This document shows, in pieces, positions 32,673 to 39,807 of a DNA stretch of 45,945 nt. Numbering within the stretch: the stretch's first letter is position 1; every line of letters begins with the position of its first letter. The DNA is from Planctomycetota bacterium (GTDB lineage: Bacteria; Planctomycetota; UBA1135; GCA-002686595): NCBI GenBank assembly GCA_023150475.1, contig JAKLKU010000031.1, positions 1 through 45,945 of the forward strand. Direction: 5' to 3'. A model generated the notes under the pieces. It saw nothing but the letters and a program-made list of their open reading frames with translations. It had not been told where the DNA came from and did not search any database. The position numbers were made by a program, and so were the translations under genes.

Positions 32673-33473
32673 ATGTCGAGCGCTCGTCCGTCGCCGCAGC
32701 GCGAGCTCACGATCCTCGCGCGCACCGATCGCTGGCTCGTGCTCGACAAGCCCGCCGGCGTCGCGAGCGTGCCCGGCGGCGGCGCGGATCACGACCTGCT
32801 CGAACTCTGCGCGCGTCAGGGGCTCGAGGTCCTGGCGGTCCATCGCCTCGATCGCGACACCAGCGGCGCGATCCTCTTCGCGCTCGACCGCGAGGCTCGC
32901 GATCGCTTCGAAGCGTTGTTCCGCGAGCGCGACCTCGCGAAGACCTACTGGGCACTCGCGCTCGGTCGCGTCACGCCGCCGGTCGGCGCCTGGAAGTTCC
33001 CGTTGCTCGAAGAGCGCGGCTTCACGCGCGTCTCCGCGCTCGGCAAGAAGAGCGAGACGCGCTATCGCACGCTCGCGCATCACGGACAGACGACGGAGCT
33101 CGAGCTCGAGCTCGTCACCGGTCGCATGAACCAGATCCGGGTCCACGCGGCCCATTCGGGCTTCCCGCTCGCCGGCGAGCGCAAGTACGCGCGCGGCGGC
33201 GACGATCCGACGAAAGCGAAACGGCTGGCGCTGCACTCCTGGCGCCTCGGTTTCCGCGATCCGTGGAGCGGCGCCGACGTCGTGATCGAAGCGCCGTTGC
33301 CGCTCGATCTCGTCGACCTTCGCGAGCGCGCGGCGCGCGTGCGCGGCGCCGTGGACCGCGACCGGAGTCCGCAGCGAGATGCCGCGCGTTCGACGGCGCG
33401 GACCGAGCGCGCGACGCACGGCCGCAGACGAGACCCGACACAGCGCCGTTCCGACCGGAGGAAGCAGCGATGA
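32673..33473 (+). CDS. RluA-family RNA pseudouridine synthase
   Basis: 266 residues from ATG 32673. The N-terminal strand WLVLDKPAGVASVPG and the catalytic HRLDRDTSG motif (D60 is the nucleophile) are intact, followed by AKTYWALALG and the GRMNQIRVHAAHSGFPLAG RNA-binding segment. The C-terminal 45 residues are an Arg-rich tail. It lacks an N-terminal S4 domain. RluA-family enzymes turn selected uridines of rRNA or tRNA into pseudouridine; the target cannot be told from the sequence. The stop overlaps the start of the YjbR-family gene by 4 bp (ATGA), so the two are translationally coupled. Confidence 0.9.
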   Translation: MSSARPSPQRELTILARTDRWLVLDKPAGVASVPGGGADHDLLELCARQGLEVLAVHRLDRDTSGAILFALDREARDRFEALFRERDLAKTYWALALGRVTPPVGAWKFPLLEERGFTRVSALGKKSETRYRTLAHHGQTTELELELVTGRMNQIRVHAAHSGFPLAGERKYARGGDDPTKAKRLALHSWRLGFRDPWSGADVVIEAPLPLDLVDLRERAARVRGAVDRDRSPQRDAARSTARTERATHGRRRDPTQRRSDRRKQR

Positions 33474-33898
33474 GTGGAGCGACACGGACGATGCAGCGCG
33501 TGCGCGAGATCTGTCTCGCGTTCGAAGGCGCGCGAGAGACTCCGACGTGGGGGAAACCGCACTTCCGCGTCGGCGACAAGATCTTCGCGGGGTGCGAGGA
33601 CGAGGACGGCGTCGTCGTGATCGGCTTCAAGCTCGAGAAGCCTGCCGCGGCGGCGTTGATCGCGAGCGACACACGCTGTTCGAAGGCGCCGTACGTCGGC
33701 CACGCCGGTTGGGTCTCGATGCGCCTCGAAGGAGCGCTCGATTGGCGCACGATCGCTGCGTTGCTCGCGACGAGCTACGAGCTGATCGCGCCGAAGCGGC
33801 GCGCGCGCAAGCCCGGACCCGTGGCTCGGGGCCGGGTGAAACCGGCGGCGAAGCGCGGCGCCGCGACGTCGCAGCGTCGCGGGCGGAACGCGCGCTAA
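33470..33898 (+). CDS. YjbR/MmcQ family protein
   Basis: 142 residues. The Shine-Dalgarno GGAGGAAG (33457-33464) is 5 nt before the ATG, one of the best in the window. The family pattern is clear: VREICLAFEGARETPTWGKP at the N-terminus, HFRVGDKIFAG, and then YVGHAGWVSMRL with WRTIAALLATSYELIAPKR. YjbR-like proteins have a CyaY-like fold and unknown function, possibly DNA binding. The C-terminal 30 residues are a Lys/Arg-rich tail that fits nucleic-acid contact. The stop overlaps the convergent polyphosphate kinase gene by 4 bp (33895-33898). Confidence 0.88.
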   Translation: MSGATRTMQRVREICLAFEGARETPTWGKPHFRVGDKIFAGCEDEDGVVVIGFKLEKPAAAALIASDTRCSKAPYVGHAGWVSMRLEGALDWRTIAALLATSYELIAPKRRARKPGPVARGRVKPAAKRGAATSQRRGRNAR

Positions 33899-34671
33899 CG
33901 CGCGAGCCGGCCGTCCTCCAGCGCCGCGGGCACGAAGCGGAACACGAGCTCGCGATCGGGCTTGGTGCGCGACTTCTTCTTGCCCTTGTACGCGCACCGC
34001 GACAACAGGTCCCGCGCGACGGCGAGTCGCGCGCGTTTCTTCTTGTCGGCGCGCACGACGATCCACGGCGCGTGCGCGCTCGACGTGCGCACCAGCATCT
34101 CGTCGCGCGCCTTCGAGTAGTCCTTCCAGCGCTTCTGTGCCGTCGCATCGATCGGCGAGATCTTCCACTGCTTGAGCGGATCACGGCGACGTTCGGCGAA
34201 GCGTTCCGCCTGTTCGTCCTTCGAGACGTCGAGGAAGTACTTCACGAGTTCGATCTCCGCGCGCTGGAGCATGCGTTCGAACCGCGGCACGTCCTCGAGG
34301 AACTCGCGCAGTTCCTCATCGTCGCAGAAACCCATCACGCGTTCGACGCCCGCGCGGTTGTACCAACTGCGGTTGAAGAAGACGATTTCGCCGGCGGCCG
34401 GCAGTTGCGGCACCCAGCGCTGGAAGTACCAGAGCGAACGCTCGCGTTCGGAGGGTTTCGCGGCCGCGAAGATGCGCGTGTCGCGAGGTGAGAGATGCTC
34501 GGTCAGCGTCTTGATCAAGCCATCCTTGCCCGCGGCATCGCGCCCTTCGACGATCACGAGCAGCTTGCGGCCCTTCGCGATCACGTCGCGTTGCAGCTTG
34601 ACGAGTTCGAGTTGCAGCGCGCGCAGCGCGCGCTCGTAACGGGCCCGCTTCGTCTGCTGGTCGGCGCTCAT
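33895..34671 (-). CDS. ppk2: Polyphosphate kinase 2 family protein
   Basis: 258 residues from ATG 34671. Walker A GRDAAGKDG is at 43-51, the lid/base region has RDTRIFAAAKPSERE, and the Walker B region reads FFNRSWYNRAGVERVMGF, where position 101 is Asn in place of the Asp I recall in many relatives. Later family segments are YFLDVSKDEQAERF, WKISPIDATAQKRW and WIVVRADKKKRARL. PPK2 proteins use polyphosphate to phosphorylate ADP or GDP (or AMP) in the cytoplasm. The single-domain size fits class I or II. Upstream lies a 475-bp gap with the short structured locus. No phosphate operon gene is adjacent. Confidence 0.92.
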   Translation of the reverse strand: MSADQQTKRARYERALRALQLELVKLQRDVIAKGRKLLVIVEGRDAAGKDGLIKTLTEHLSPRDTRIFAAAKPSERERSLWYFQRWVPQLPAAGEIVFFNRSWYNRAGVERVMGFCDDEELREFLEDVPRFERMLQRAEIELVKYFLDVSKDEQAERFAERRRDPLKQWKISPIDATAQKRWKDYSKARDEMLVRTSSAHAPWIVVRADKKKRARLAVARDLLSRCAYKGKKKSRTKPDRELVFRFVPAALEDGRLAR

Positions 34672-34963
34672 GGCTCCATTCGAGCCCGACCCGCGCAGGG
34701 AGCCAAGGGGGCGACCGCGAAGGTCTTTCCGGTGCGGCCGCCGAAACCTCGCCACGGCTTGATTCGTCGCGTGGGCGGCACATGATTGAGTGTGTGCGCG
34801 CTGCTTCCCTACGAAGAGTTGCTCTCTTTGCGCCTGGAGTCGCGCGCTCGTTTCGTCTTCGGACGATCCTCGCTCCGAGGACGACGCCGCGGCGGGACGC
34901 CACCGCGGCGAGCGAGCCCGGCGACGCGACGCGTCACGCGCGTTCGACCGGGGAGGCTTCCAC

Positions 34964-34977
34964 GAAAGGAGGTGATC
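34964..34977 (+). promoter_or_regulatory. Extended Shine-Dalgarno sequence (14-nt match)
   Basis: GAAAGGAGGTGATC is the exact complement of the conserved 3' end of 16S rRNA over 14 nt. The GGAGG core is 8 nt before ATG 34981. No other gene in the window has more than about 6-8 such bases. Confidence 0.8.
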
Positions 34978-34980
34978 ACG

Positions 34981-35025
34981 ATGTGTGACCTGTTCGACCG
35001 TGAAAACGGAGGGCTGCACACCTAG
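34981..35025 (+). CDS. 14-residue peptide ORF, leader-peptide-like
   Basis: The ORF encodes MCDLFDRENGGLHT and stops at TAG 35023-35025. The start is fixed by the exceptional Shine-Dalgarno sequence at 34964-34977. The last codons (from 35011) coincide with the 5' arm of a 9-bp stem closed at 35054-35062, so a ribosome translating or paused here would melt that stem. This is the layout of an attenuator leader. The nearest downstream gene on the plus strand is 1.2 kb away, so a small independent RNA or a dual-function peptide RNA is also possible. I do not recognise the peptide. A longer in-frame version starting at TTG 34786 (79 residues) is less likely. Confidence 0.5.
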   Translation: MCDLFDRENGGLHT

Positions 35026-35062
35026 TGTGTGCGTCCGACGGGACCGCACTCCCGTGCAGCCC
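35011..35062 (+). promoter_or_regulatory. Nested hairpin element (candidate attenuator or small RNA)
   Basis: Outer stem GGGCTGCAC (35011-35019) with GTGCAGCCC (35054-35062) is perfect. An inner hairpin pairs GTGC GTCC (35029-35036) with GGAC (35041-35044) and GCAC (35046-35049), with a GACG loop and one bulged C. No T tract follows. Confidence 0.6.
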
Positions 35063-35146
35063 CACAGAAGCTAGAGCCCGGCCGCCGCGCGAGCGACGCG
35101 CCGGGCTCGCCCGTTCTGGCGCGCGATCGTCGTCGCGCTCTGCGGG

Positions 35147-36247
35147 TCAGCGCGGTTCGGGACCGGCGAGCACGAGCTTCGTCGCGTCGGCGACGTGCAC
35201 TTCGAAGCCGCGCGAACCGCCGACGACGCGCCCAGTGGCGAAGAAGTAGTTCTGCACGAAGTCCTGATTGCGCGTGTCGAGCGCGAGCGCGGCGAACGTC
35301 GCGCGGTGCTCCTTCGTGATGCGCACGCGCAGCGCGCGGTTCTTGTCCTGCGTCTTGAAGAGCAGCGTCAACGTGCCGTTCTCCTCGTCGAACGTGCGGT
35401 CGAGGCAACCGAACACGCGCACGTCGCGCTGCTTCGACGTCTCGAACGCGCGCGCGAGCTCCTCGGGATCGTCCGAGTCGAAGACGCTCGTCGGATCCTT
35501 CGCGCGTTCCGATCGGAACGCGTCGACGGCGGCTGCGCGCGCGTCCCACCACGGTTGCAGCTTCTCGTACGGCCGTTTCGCCGACGGCGCGCCTGCGGTC
35601 GCTGGCCGGTTGGTCGCCGGATTCCAGATGCCGAGCTCCGCCTTGCGCGCGGCCGCTTGCGCCGCGACGAACTTCTCGTGCTCGAACGTGCTGTTGCCGT
35701 ACTTGTTGAAGTACGGACTCTTGCCGAGTTCGACGATCATCAAGTTGTAGTCGGTGCCATCCGGCAGCACGGCGTGGCAGAGCAGGCGACCGTAGTTGTC
35801 GAGCGCTTCGTGCCCCGGCTTGCCGTCGGCGCCTGGAGGGAAGAAGAGACCGATCTTGGGCTTCTCGCCGGGCTTCGCGAGGTCCGCGAAGAAGCGCTGC
35901 GCCCACATCGCACACTCCTCGCCGAACACCGTGCCCGGCTTGCTCGTGCCCTCGGTGCCGACGCCGAGCTTCTCTTCGGTGTCGACCGCGAGCAGGCGCA
36001 GCTTGACGAGTTTGCCGTCGCGCTGGATGTGCAACGTGTCGCCGTCGACGACGCGTTCGACGTCGAAGAGCGTCTGCGGCGGCGCATGCAGGGCCTTCGA
36101 GAGCGGCGCGACGGGTGCGGCGGTGTGCGTCGTTGCGGCGGGCGCCGCGGAGCTCGCTTGCGCGGCGAGCGGTGCGCCGGCGAACGCCAACGCGAACGCG
36201 CAGGACAGCAGTCGGACGAAGCGATCGAACGGATGGCGTGAGGGCAC
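35147..36247 (-). CDS. Exported SNase-like thermonuclease-family protein
   Basis: 366 residues from GTG 36247, preceded by AGGAG at 6 nt. A signal peptide covers about residues 1-30, followed by an Ala/Thr-rich linker. The SNase domain (about 60-210) shows RVVDGDTLHI, the RLLAVDTEE motif holding R84, D89 and E92 (equivalents of R35, D40 and E43 of staphylococcal nuclease), and DNYGRLLCHAVL with the second catalytic Arg. The C-terminal 150 residues are a second region of unknown type with a NGTLTLLFKTQDKNRALRV strand. It should be a calcium-dependent nuclease acting on DNA or RNA outside the cytoplasm. It is divergent from the enzyme I gene, 44 bp apart. Confidence 0.85.
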   Translation of the reverse strand: MPSRHPFDRFVRLLSCAFALAFAGAPLAAQASSAAPAATTHTAAPVAPLSKALHAPPQTLFDVERVVDGDTLHIQRDGKLVKLRLLAVDTEEKLGVGTEGTSKPGTVFGEECAMWAQRFFADLAKPGEKPKIGLFFPPGADGKPGHEALDNYGRLLCHAVLPDGTDYNLMIVELGKSPYFNKYGNSTFEHEKFVAAQAAARKAELGIWNPATNRPATAGAPSAKRPYEKLQPWWDARAAAVDAFRSERAKDPTSVFDSDDPEELARAFETSKQRDVRVFGCLDRTFDEENGTLTLLFKTQDKNRALRVRITKEHRATFAALALDTRNQDFVQNYFFATGRVVGGSRGFEVHVADATKLVLAGPEPR

Positions 36248-36279
36248 GAAGGGCTCCTGTTTCGAGCTCGGGCGATCGG

Positions 36280-36285
36280 TACGAT
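36280..36285 (+). promoter_or_regulatory. -10-like element, enzyme I-like gene
   Basis: TACGAT ends 6 bp before ATG 36292, in the 44-bp divergent gap. No Shine-Dalgarno sequence is present. Confidence 0.45.
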
Positions 36286-36291
36286 ACGCGC

Positions 36292-38121
36292 ATGAGCGAG
36301 ACGCCGTCCAGCGAAGGTTCGAGCGCCGAACCGAACCAGGAAACCGCCGCGCCGGCGCGTCCGGCGATCGTCTTGAACGGCACGCCGGTGGCGCCGGGGC
36401 TCGTGCTCGGCGTCGTGCACCGCAAGGACTACGAGCTCTCGCGCGGCGCCGTCGAACGTGTGCCGCTCGATCAAGTGGAGCGCGAGCTCAATCGTTTCCA
36501 CCAAGCGCTGTCGCACGCTCGCGCGCAGCTCACGCGACTGAAATCGTCGCTCGCGGGCAAGGTCGCGAAGGACGACGCCCGGATCCTCGACGTGCACGTC
36601 GCGTACCTGAAGGACTCGGTGTTCATCAGCGACGTCGAGAACCTGATCCTCGAGGAGCAACTGAGCCTCGAAGCCGCGATCGGCAAGGTGATCTCCGACT
36701 TCGACCGCATCTTCCGCCTGGTCCAGAACGAAACGCTGCGCGAGCGCGCGGTCGACCTGCGCGACGTCGGCATCCGCGTGCTGCGGCACCTCGAGAAGGA
36801 CGTCGATGCGCCGGTCGAAGGCAAGGCGATGCCGGCGAACTACGTGCTCGTCGCGCGCGAACTGTCGATCGTCGACATGTTCAACCTCTCGGGCACGCAG
36901 GTGCTCGGCATCCTGACCGAATCGGGCGGTCTGACGAGCCACGCGGCGATCCTCGCGCGCTCGATGCGCGTGCCGACGATCACCGGCATCGAGAAGCTGC
37001 TCGAGCACGTGCGCGAAGGCGATTTCGTGATCCTCGACGCGAGCGAAGGCCTCGTGCGCGTCAACCCCGACGAAGTGATCGTCGCGCAGTTCCGCCAAGC
37101 GGCCGACGACCTCGCGAAGGTCGCCGGCGTCGGACCGACGACGCGCGCCGAGCTCTCGCCGCGCACGCAGGACGGCGAAGCGATCCACGTCGCGGCGAGC
37201 TGCGGCAACCTGCCCGAGGTCGACCAAGCGCTCGCCGGCGGCATGCGGGAGATCGGGCTCTATCGCACCGAGCTGATGTACTTGGTCGACAAGTCCGAGC
37301 CGACGCGCGACGCGCTCGCCAAACACTACGCCTCGGTGCTCGACGCGGCGCACGGTGGCGCCGTCACGTTCCGGCTCTTGCACGCCGACTCGGGCCTCGA
37401 GATCTCCTACCTGCACGAACGCCGCGAGCAGAACCCGGCGCTCGGCCGTGCCGGCGTGCGTGCGCTCCTGTCGCGAGAACGCGTGCTGCGCCGTCAGCTC
37501 CAAGCGCTGCTCGTCGCCGGCGCGGGCGCTCCGGACGGCGAGGAACGCGTGCGCATCGCGTTGCCGTTCGTCACCGACTGCGGCGAACTGCGCCGCGTGA
37601 AGGAGATCCTCTTCGAAGAACGCCTCGAGCTGCGCAAGGCGGGCGAACCGCATCTCGACCGCTGCGAGATCGGTGTGGTGGTCGAGACTCCCGCGGCTGC
37701 GCTCGGCGCCCGCGATCTCGCGCGCGAGGCCGACTTCCTGCTGGTCAGCCTCGACTCGCTGCAGCAACACTTGCTCGCGACCGACCGCGAGAACGCGGAA
37801 CTCGCCGGCACCTTCGAGAGTCTGCACCCGCTCGTCTTGCGCGCGTTGCGCGACATCGTCCGCGCCGCGCACGCGGAGTCCAAACCGCTCGCGGTGTTCG
37901 GTGTCACCGCGGTCCAACCGGTCAACGTCCCGTTCCTCCTCGGTCTCGGGGTGCGCGCGTTCTGCGTCGCGCCGACGTCCGCGGAGGAGTTCGTGAAGTG
38001 GGTCGCCGGCACGTCGTTGCGCCAGGCGAAACGCTCCGCGGAAGTCGCTGCCGCGGCGAGTGCGCCGAGCGAGACGACGTCGCTCGTCGACAGCGTGCGA
38101 CACGGCTACGGCGCACGCTGA
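36292..38121 (+). CDS. PTS enzyme I-like phosphotransferase with degenerate PEP-binding domain
   Basis: 609 residues from ATG 36292; a normal enzyme I is about 575. Residues about 25-260 are the phosphohistidine half, and the active-site motif ESGGLTSHAAI is intact with H217. The barrel half is altered: the RTLDIGGDK motif reads RLLHADSGLE (R361 kept), the GTND motif reads SLDS (D488-S489 in place of Asn-Asp that bind PEP and metal), and the position of the catalytic Cys (502 in E. coli) is F536. E465 in ETPAAAL is kept. It therefore has the His but probably cannot use PEP in the usual way. No HPr or EII gene is in the window. The C-terminus adds about 30 Ala/Ser-rich residues. Confidence 0.85.
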   Translation: MSETPSSEGSSAEPNQETAAPARPAIVLNGTPVAPGLVLGVVHRKDYELSRGAVERVPLDQVERELNRFHQALSHARAQLTRLKSSLAGKVAKDDARILDVHVAYLKDSVFISDVENLILEEQLSLEAAIGKVISDFDRIFRLVQNETLRERAVDLRDVGIRVLRHLEKDVDAPVEGKAMPANYVLVARELSIVDMFNLSGTQVLGILTESGGLTSHAAILARSMRVPTITGIEKLLEHVREGDFVILDASEGLVRVNPDEVIVAQFRQAADDLAKVAGVGPTTRAELSPRTQDGEAIHVAASCGNLPEVDQALAGGMREIGLYRTELMYLVDKSEPTRDALAKHYASVLDAAHGGAVTFRLLHADSGLEISYLHERREQNPALGRAGVRALLSRERVLRRQLQALLVAGAGAPDGEERVRIALPFVTDCGELRRVKEILFEERLELRKAGEPHLDRCEIGVVVETPAAALGARDLAREADFLLVSLDSLQQHLLATDRENAELAGTFESLHPLVLRALRDIVRAAHAESKPLAVFGVTAVQPVNVPFLLGLGVRAFCVAPTSAEEFVKWVAGTSLRQAKRSAEVAAAASAPSETTSLVDSVRHGYGAR

Positions 38122-38165
38122 GACGAGCTCGCGTGCGGCGCGCGAGTCGCGCGCGCCGCCGTCGG

Positions 38166-39134
38166 TCAGCGCTCGAGCACCGGTTCGGGTGCTGCGTGCA
38201 CGACTTCGAGCGCTCGTCCTTCGCCCGCGCCCGTTTCGCAGACGAGCGCCTCGCGCAGCGCGTCCGCGATCGTCGTCGCGCGTTCGCGCGGGCCGATCGC
38301 GAAGAGCGCCGATCCGGCGCCGGAGATCGTCGCGAGCCAGGCGCCGGCGGCGCGCGCCGCTGCGAGGCCTGCGCGTGCGCCCGGAATCGCGTCGAGGCGA
38401 TAGGGGACGTGTAGCCGGTCCTCGCCGCCGAGCGCGAGGAGCTCCGCGTCGCCACGCTCGAGTCCCGCGATCAGCAGCGCGAGGCGCCGCGGATTCTCGA
38501 CGGCGTCGGCGAACGGCACGTGCTTCGGCAGGAGTCCGCGAGCGACGCGCGTCTCGAACGGCACTGCGGGCCACGCGACGGCGAACCCGAGGCTCTCGTG
38601 CAGCTTGCCGCGCACGAACACCGGCGGGCCGTACTCGCGCGGAACCGAAAACGTCAGTCCGCCGTAGAGCGCCGGCGTGATGTTGTCGGGATGACCTTCG
38701 AGTTCGAGGCCGAAGGCGAGCAACTGCTCGCGCGACAGCGGCCGCGGCGCGAACGCGGCGCCGAGCAGCAGTCCCGCGGCCGTCGCGGCGCCGCTCGAGC
38801 CGAGCCCGCGTCCGATCGGGATCTCCGAGTCCGCGTCGAACTCGAAATGCTCGGCGCCACCGCCACCGGCGCGCCACGCACGCTCGAACGCGGCGCACAG
38901 TCGATTCGCGGTGCGGGGCCATTCGCTCGCGTGGCCGCGCAAGGCGCCGAGGCGCAATCCGCCGCTGGCACACCGGCGCGCGCGCACTTCGAGGAACAGC
39001 GCGAGCGCGAGCCCGGCGAGATCGAATCCCGGACCCAAATTGGAGGTCGAACAGGCGATCCGCACGCGCGCCGCGGATGCACCGACAGGGTCGTTCGATT
39101 CGTTCGAATCTCGCGGGACGCTGGGCGCGGACAT
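38166..39134 (-). CDS. thrB: Homoserine kinase (GHMP family)
   Basis: 322 residues from ATG 39134, close to the family's usual 300-320. The order is STSNLGPGFDLAGLAL (N-terminal motif), the GHMP ATP loop PIGRGLGSSGAATAAGLL (106-123), GHPDNITPALYGGL, and the C-terminal ISGAGSALFAIGP motif. It phosphorylates homoserine in the cytoplasm on the route to threonine. Other GHMP kinases are less likely because the GHPDN-x-x-P motif and size fit ThrB. A TATGCT element ends 9 bp before the start. Neither threonine synthase nor aspartokinase is in the window. Confidence 0.88.
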   Translation of the reverse strand: MSAPSVPRDSNESNDPVGASAARVRIACSTSNLGPGFDLAGLALALFLEVRARRCASGGLRLGALRGHASEWPRTANRLCAAFERAWRAGGGGAEHFEFDADSEIPIGRGLGSSGAATAAGLLLGAAFAPRPLSREQLLAFGLELEGHPDNITPALYGGLTFSVPREYGPPVFVRGKLHESLGFAVAWPAVPFETRVARGLLPKHVPFADAVENPRRLALLIAGLERGDAELLALGGEDRLHVPYRLDAIPGARAGLAAARAAGAWLATISGAGSALFAIGPRERATTIADALREALVCETGAGEGRALEVVHAAPEPVLER

Positions 39135-39143
39135 GCGGCGCGG

Positions 39144-39149
39144 AGCATA
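39144..39149 (-). promoter_or_regulatory. -10-like element, thrB
   Basis: Reads TATGCT (in GCTATGCT) on the minus strand and ends 9 bp before the ATG at 39134. No Shine-Dalgarno sequence is seen. Confidence 0.5.
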
Positions 39150-39236
39150 GCCGTCGTGTCGTCGGGCCGGTCCGCGGGGAGTTTTCCACGGGCTCTCGAA
39201 TCTGGGACGATTTCGGCGGACTACGCACTGCATTAG

Positions 39237-39269
39237 ATCTGGTGCTTGAGGGTCCTACCAACACCAGAT
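39237..39269. promoter_or_regulatory. Imperfect 11-bp inverted repeat
   Basis: ATCTGGTG (39237-39244) and CACCAGAT (39262-39269) pair perfectly; with one bulged C the stem extends by TTG/CAA. It lies in an AT-richer island between divergent genes and could be a repressor site or a leader hairpin. Confidence 0.5.
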
Positions 39270-39494
39270 AGTGTGCCGACCGTCGTTCGGCAGCCTCTCG
39301 GAGGCTTGTCGCGAGCGTGTTGCAGGCCAGAGACACGCTGCACAGCCTCCGCGTCGGTCGCCACCGACCGGTTTCCGTCGGCTGAGCCGGCGCCCCGGGC
39401 GCCCGGAACCTTGGCTGCGAGCGGACGCCGTTCCAGACAGGCACCGTGGACATTCGCAAGCGGCCACGCTCGCGCGTGGCGGAAGGAACTCGAC

Positions 39495-39761
39495 GTGGAA
39501 TTCCAAACCGTCGGTCAGGAGAAGGAGCGCTTCTACTCGCGTCTGTCGATGATCCCCGGCATCCGTCCGATGCCGTCGGTCGGCGACTGGATCCTGCTGC
39601 AGGTCGCGCGCCCGGCCGAAGTCGCGCGGCGCGTCGCACGCAAGATCGATCCGACGATCATCAGTGTGCCGCGGCACGTCGAAGGTGCGGTGCGCATCAC
39701 GGTGCGCGACCCGAAGACCAACGAGCGGATGCTCCGCACGTTGCGCGAAGCCGTCGCCTGA
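39495..39761 (+). CDS. Stand-alone HisC-type aminotransferase C-terminal domain
   Basis: 88 residues from GTG 39495, chosen for GGAAGGAA 6 nt upstream. The whole protein matches the small C-terminal domain of histidinol-phosphate aminotransferases: QEKERFYSRLSMIPGIRPMP, then a hydrophobic strand WILLQVARPAEVARRVARK, and the closing VEGAVRITVRDPKTNERML where the Arg of V-R-I-T-V is the substrate-phosphate-binding residue of HisC (LRITVG in E. coli). The large PLP-binding domain with the catalytic Lys is absent, and the upstream frame does not encode it. The clean ribosome binding site argues for expression rather than decay. It may act as a regulator or as a partner of a full-length aminotransferase elsewhere. 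Confidence 0.65.
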   Translation: MEFQTVGQEKERFYSRLSMIPGIRPMPSVGDWILLQVARPAEVARRVARKIDPTIISVPRHVEGAVRITVRDPKTNERMLRTLREAVA

Positions 39762-39794
39762 CGACGAATTGACGTTCGTCCACGCGCGGCGCTG

Positions 39795-39800
39795 TAAGCT
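39795..39800 (+). promoter_or_regulatory. -10-like element, second M28 peptidase gene
   Basis: TAAGCT ends 7 bp before GTG 39808. TTGACG at 39769-39774 lies 20 bp upstream of it, slightly too far for an ideal -35. Confidence 0.45.
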
Positions 39801-39807
39801 CGCGCGC

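Larger units (their letters stand above)
34672..35146. other. 475-bp intergenic region holding a short ORF and nested hairpin
   Basis: This lies between the ppk2 start and the SNase-like gene stop, both minus strand. On the plus strand it holds a weak promoter-like pair TTGAGT (34786-34791)/TACGAA (34810-34815, 18-bp spacer), an extended Shine-Dalgarno at 34964-34977, a 14-codon ORF at 34981-35025 and a nested hairpin at 35011-35062. Nothing else clear is seen. Confidence 0.5.
39135..39494. other. 360-bp divergent intergenic region
   Basis: This lies between thrB (minus) and the HisC-like fragment (plus). No gene is supported. It contains a less GC-rich stretch with the imperfect inverted repeat 39237-39269, and TTGAGG (39246-39251)/TAGTGT (39269-39274) with a 17-bp spacer as a weak promoter candidate. 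Confidence 0.45.

Noticed and set aside
33895..33898. Frameshift or assembly error where the YjbR and ppk2 genes meet
   Set aside because: Both reading frames end cleanly; a 4-bp convergent stop overlap (TAA against TAG) is normal in compact genomes.
34964..34977. Remnant of a 16S rRNA 3' end on the minus strand
   Set aside because: Only the 14 nt that match the anti-Shine-Dalgarno are shared; flanking 16S sequence is absent, and an ATG follows at the right distance on the plus strand.
34786..35025. Longer version (79 residues, TTG start) of the 14-codon ORF
   Set aside because: The upstream part is Arg-rich and has no ribosome binding site, while the internal ATG has the best Shine-Dalgarno sequence of the window.
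39446..39772. 108-residue frame overlapping the HisC-like domain
   Set aside because: The other frame carries the HisC C-terminal motifs and a proper ribosome binding site; this one is Arg-rich without motifs.
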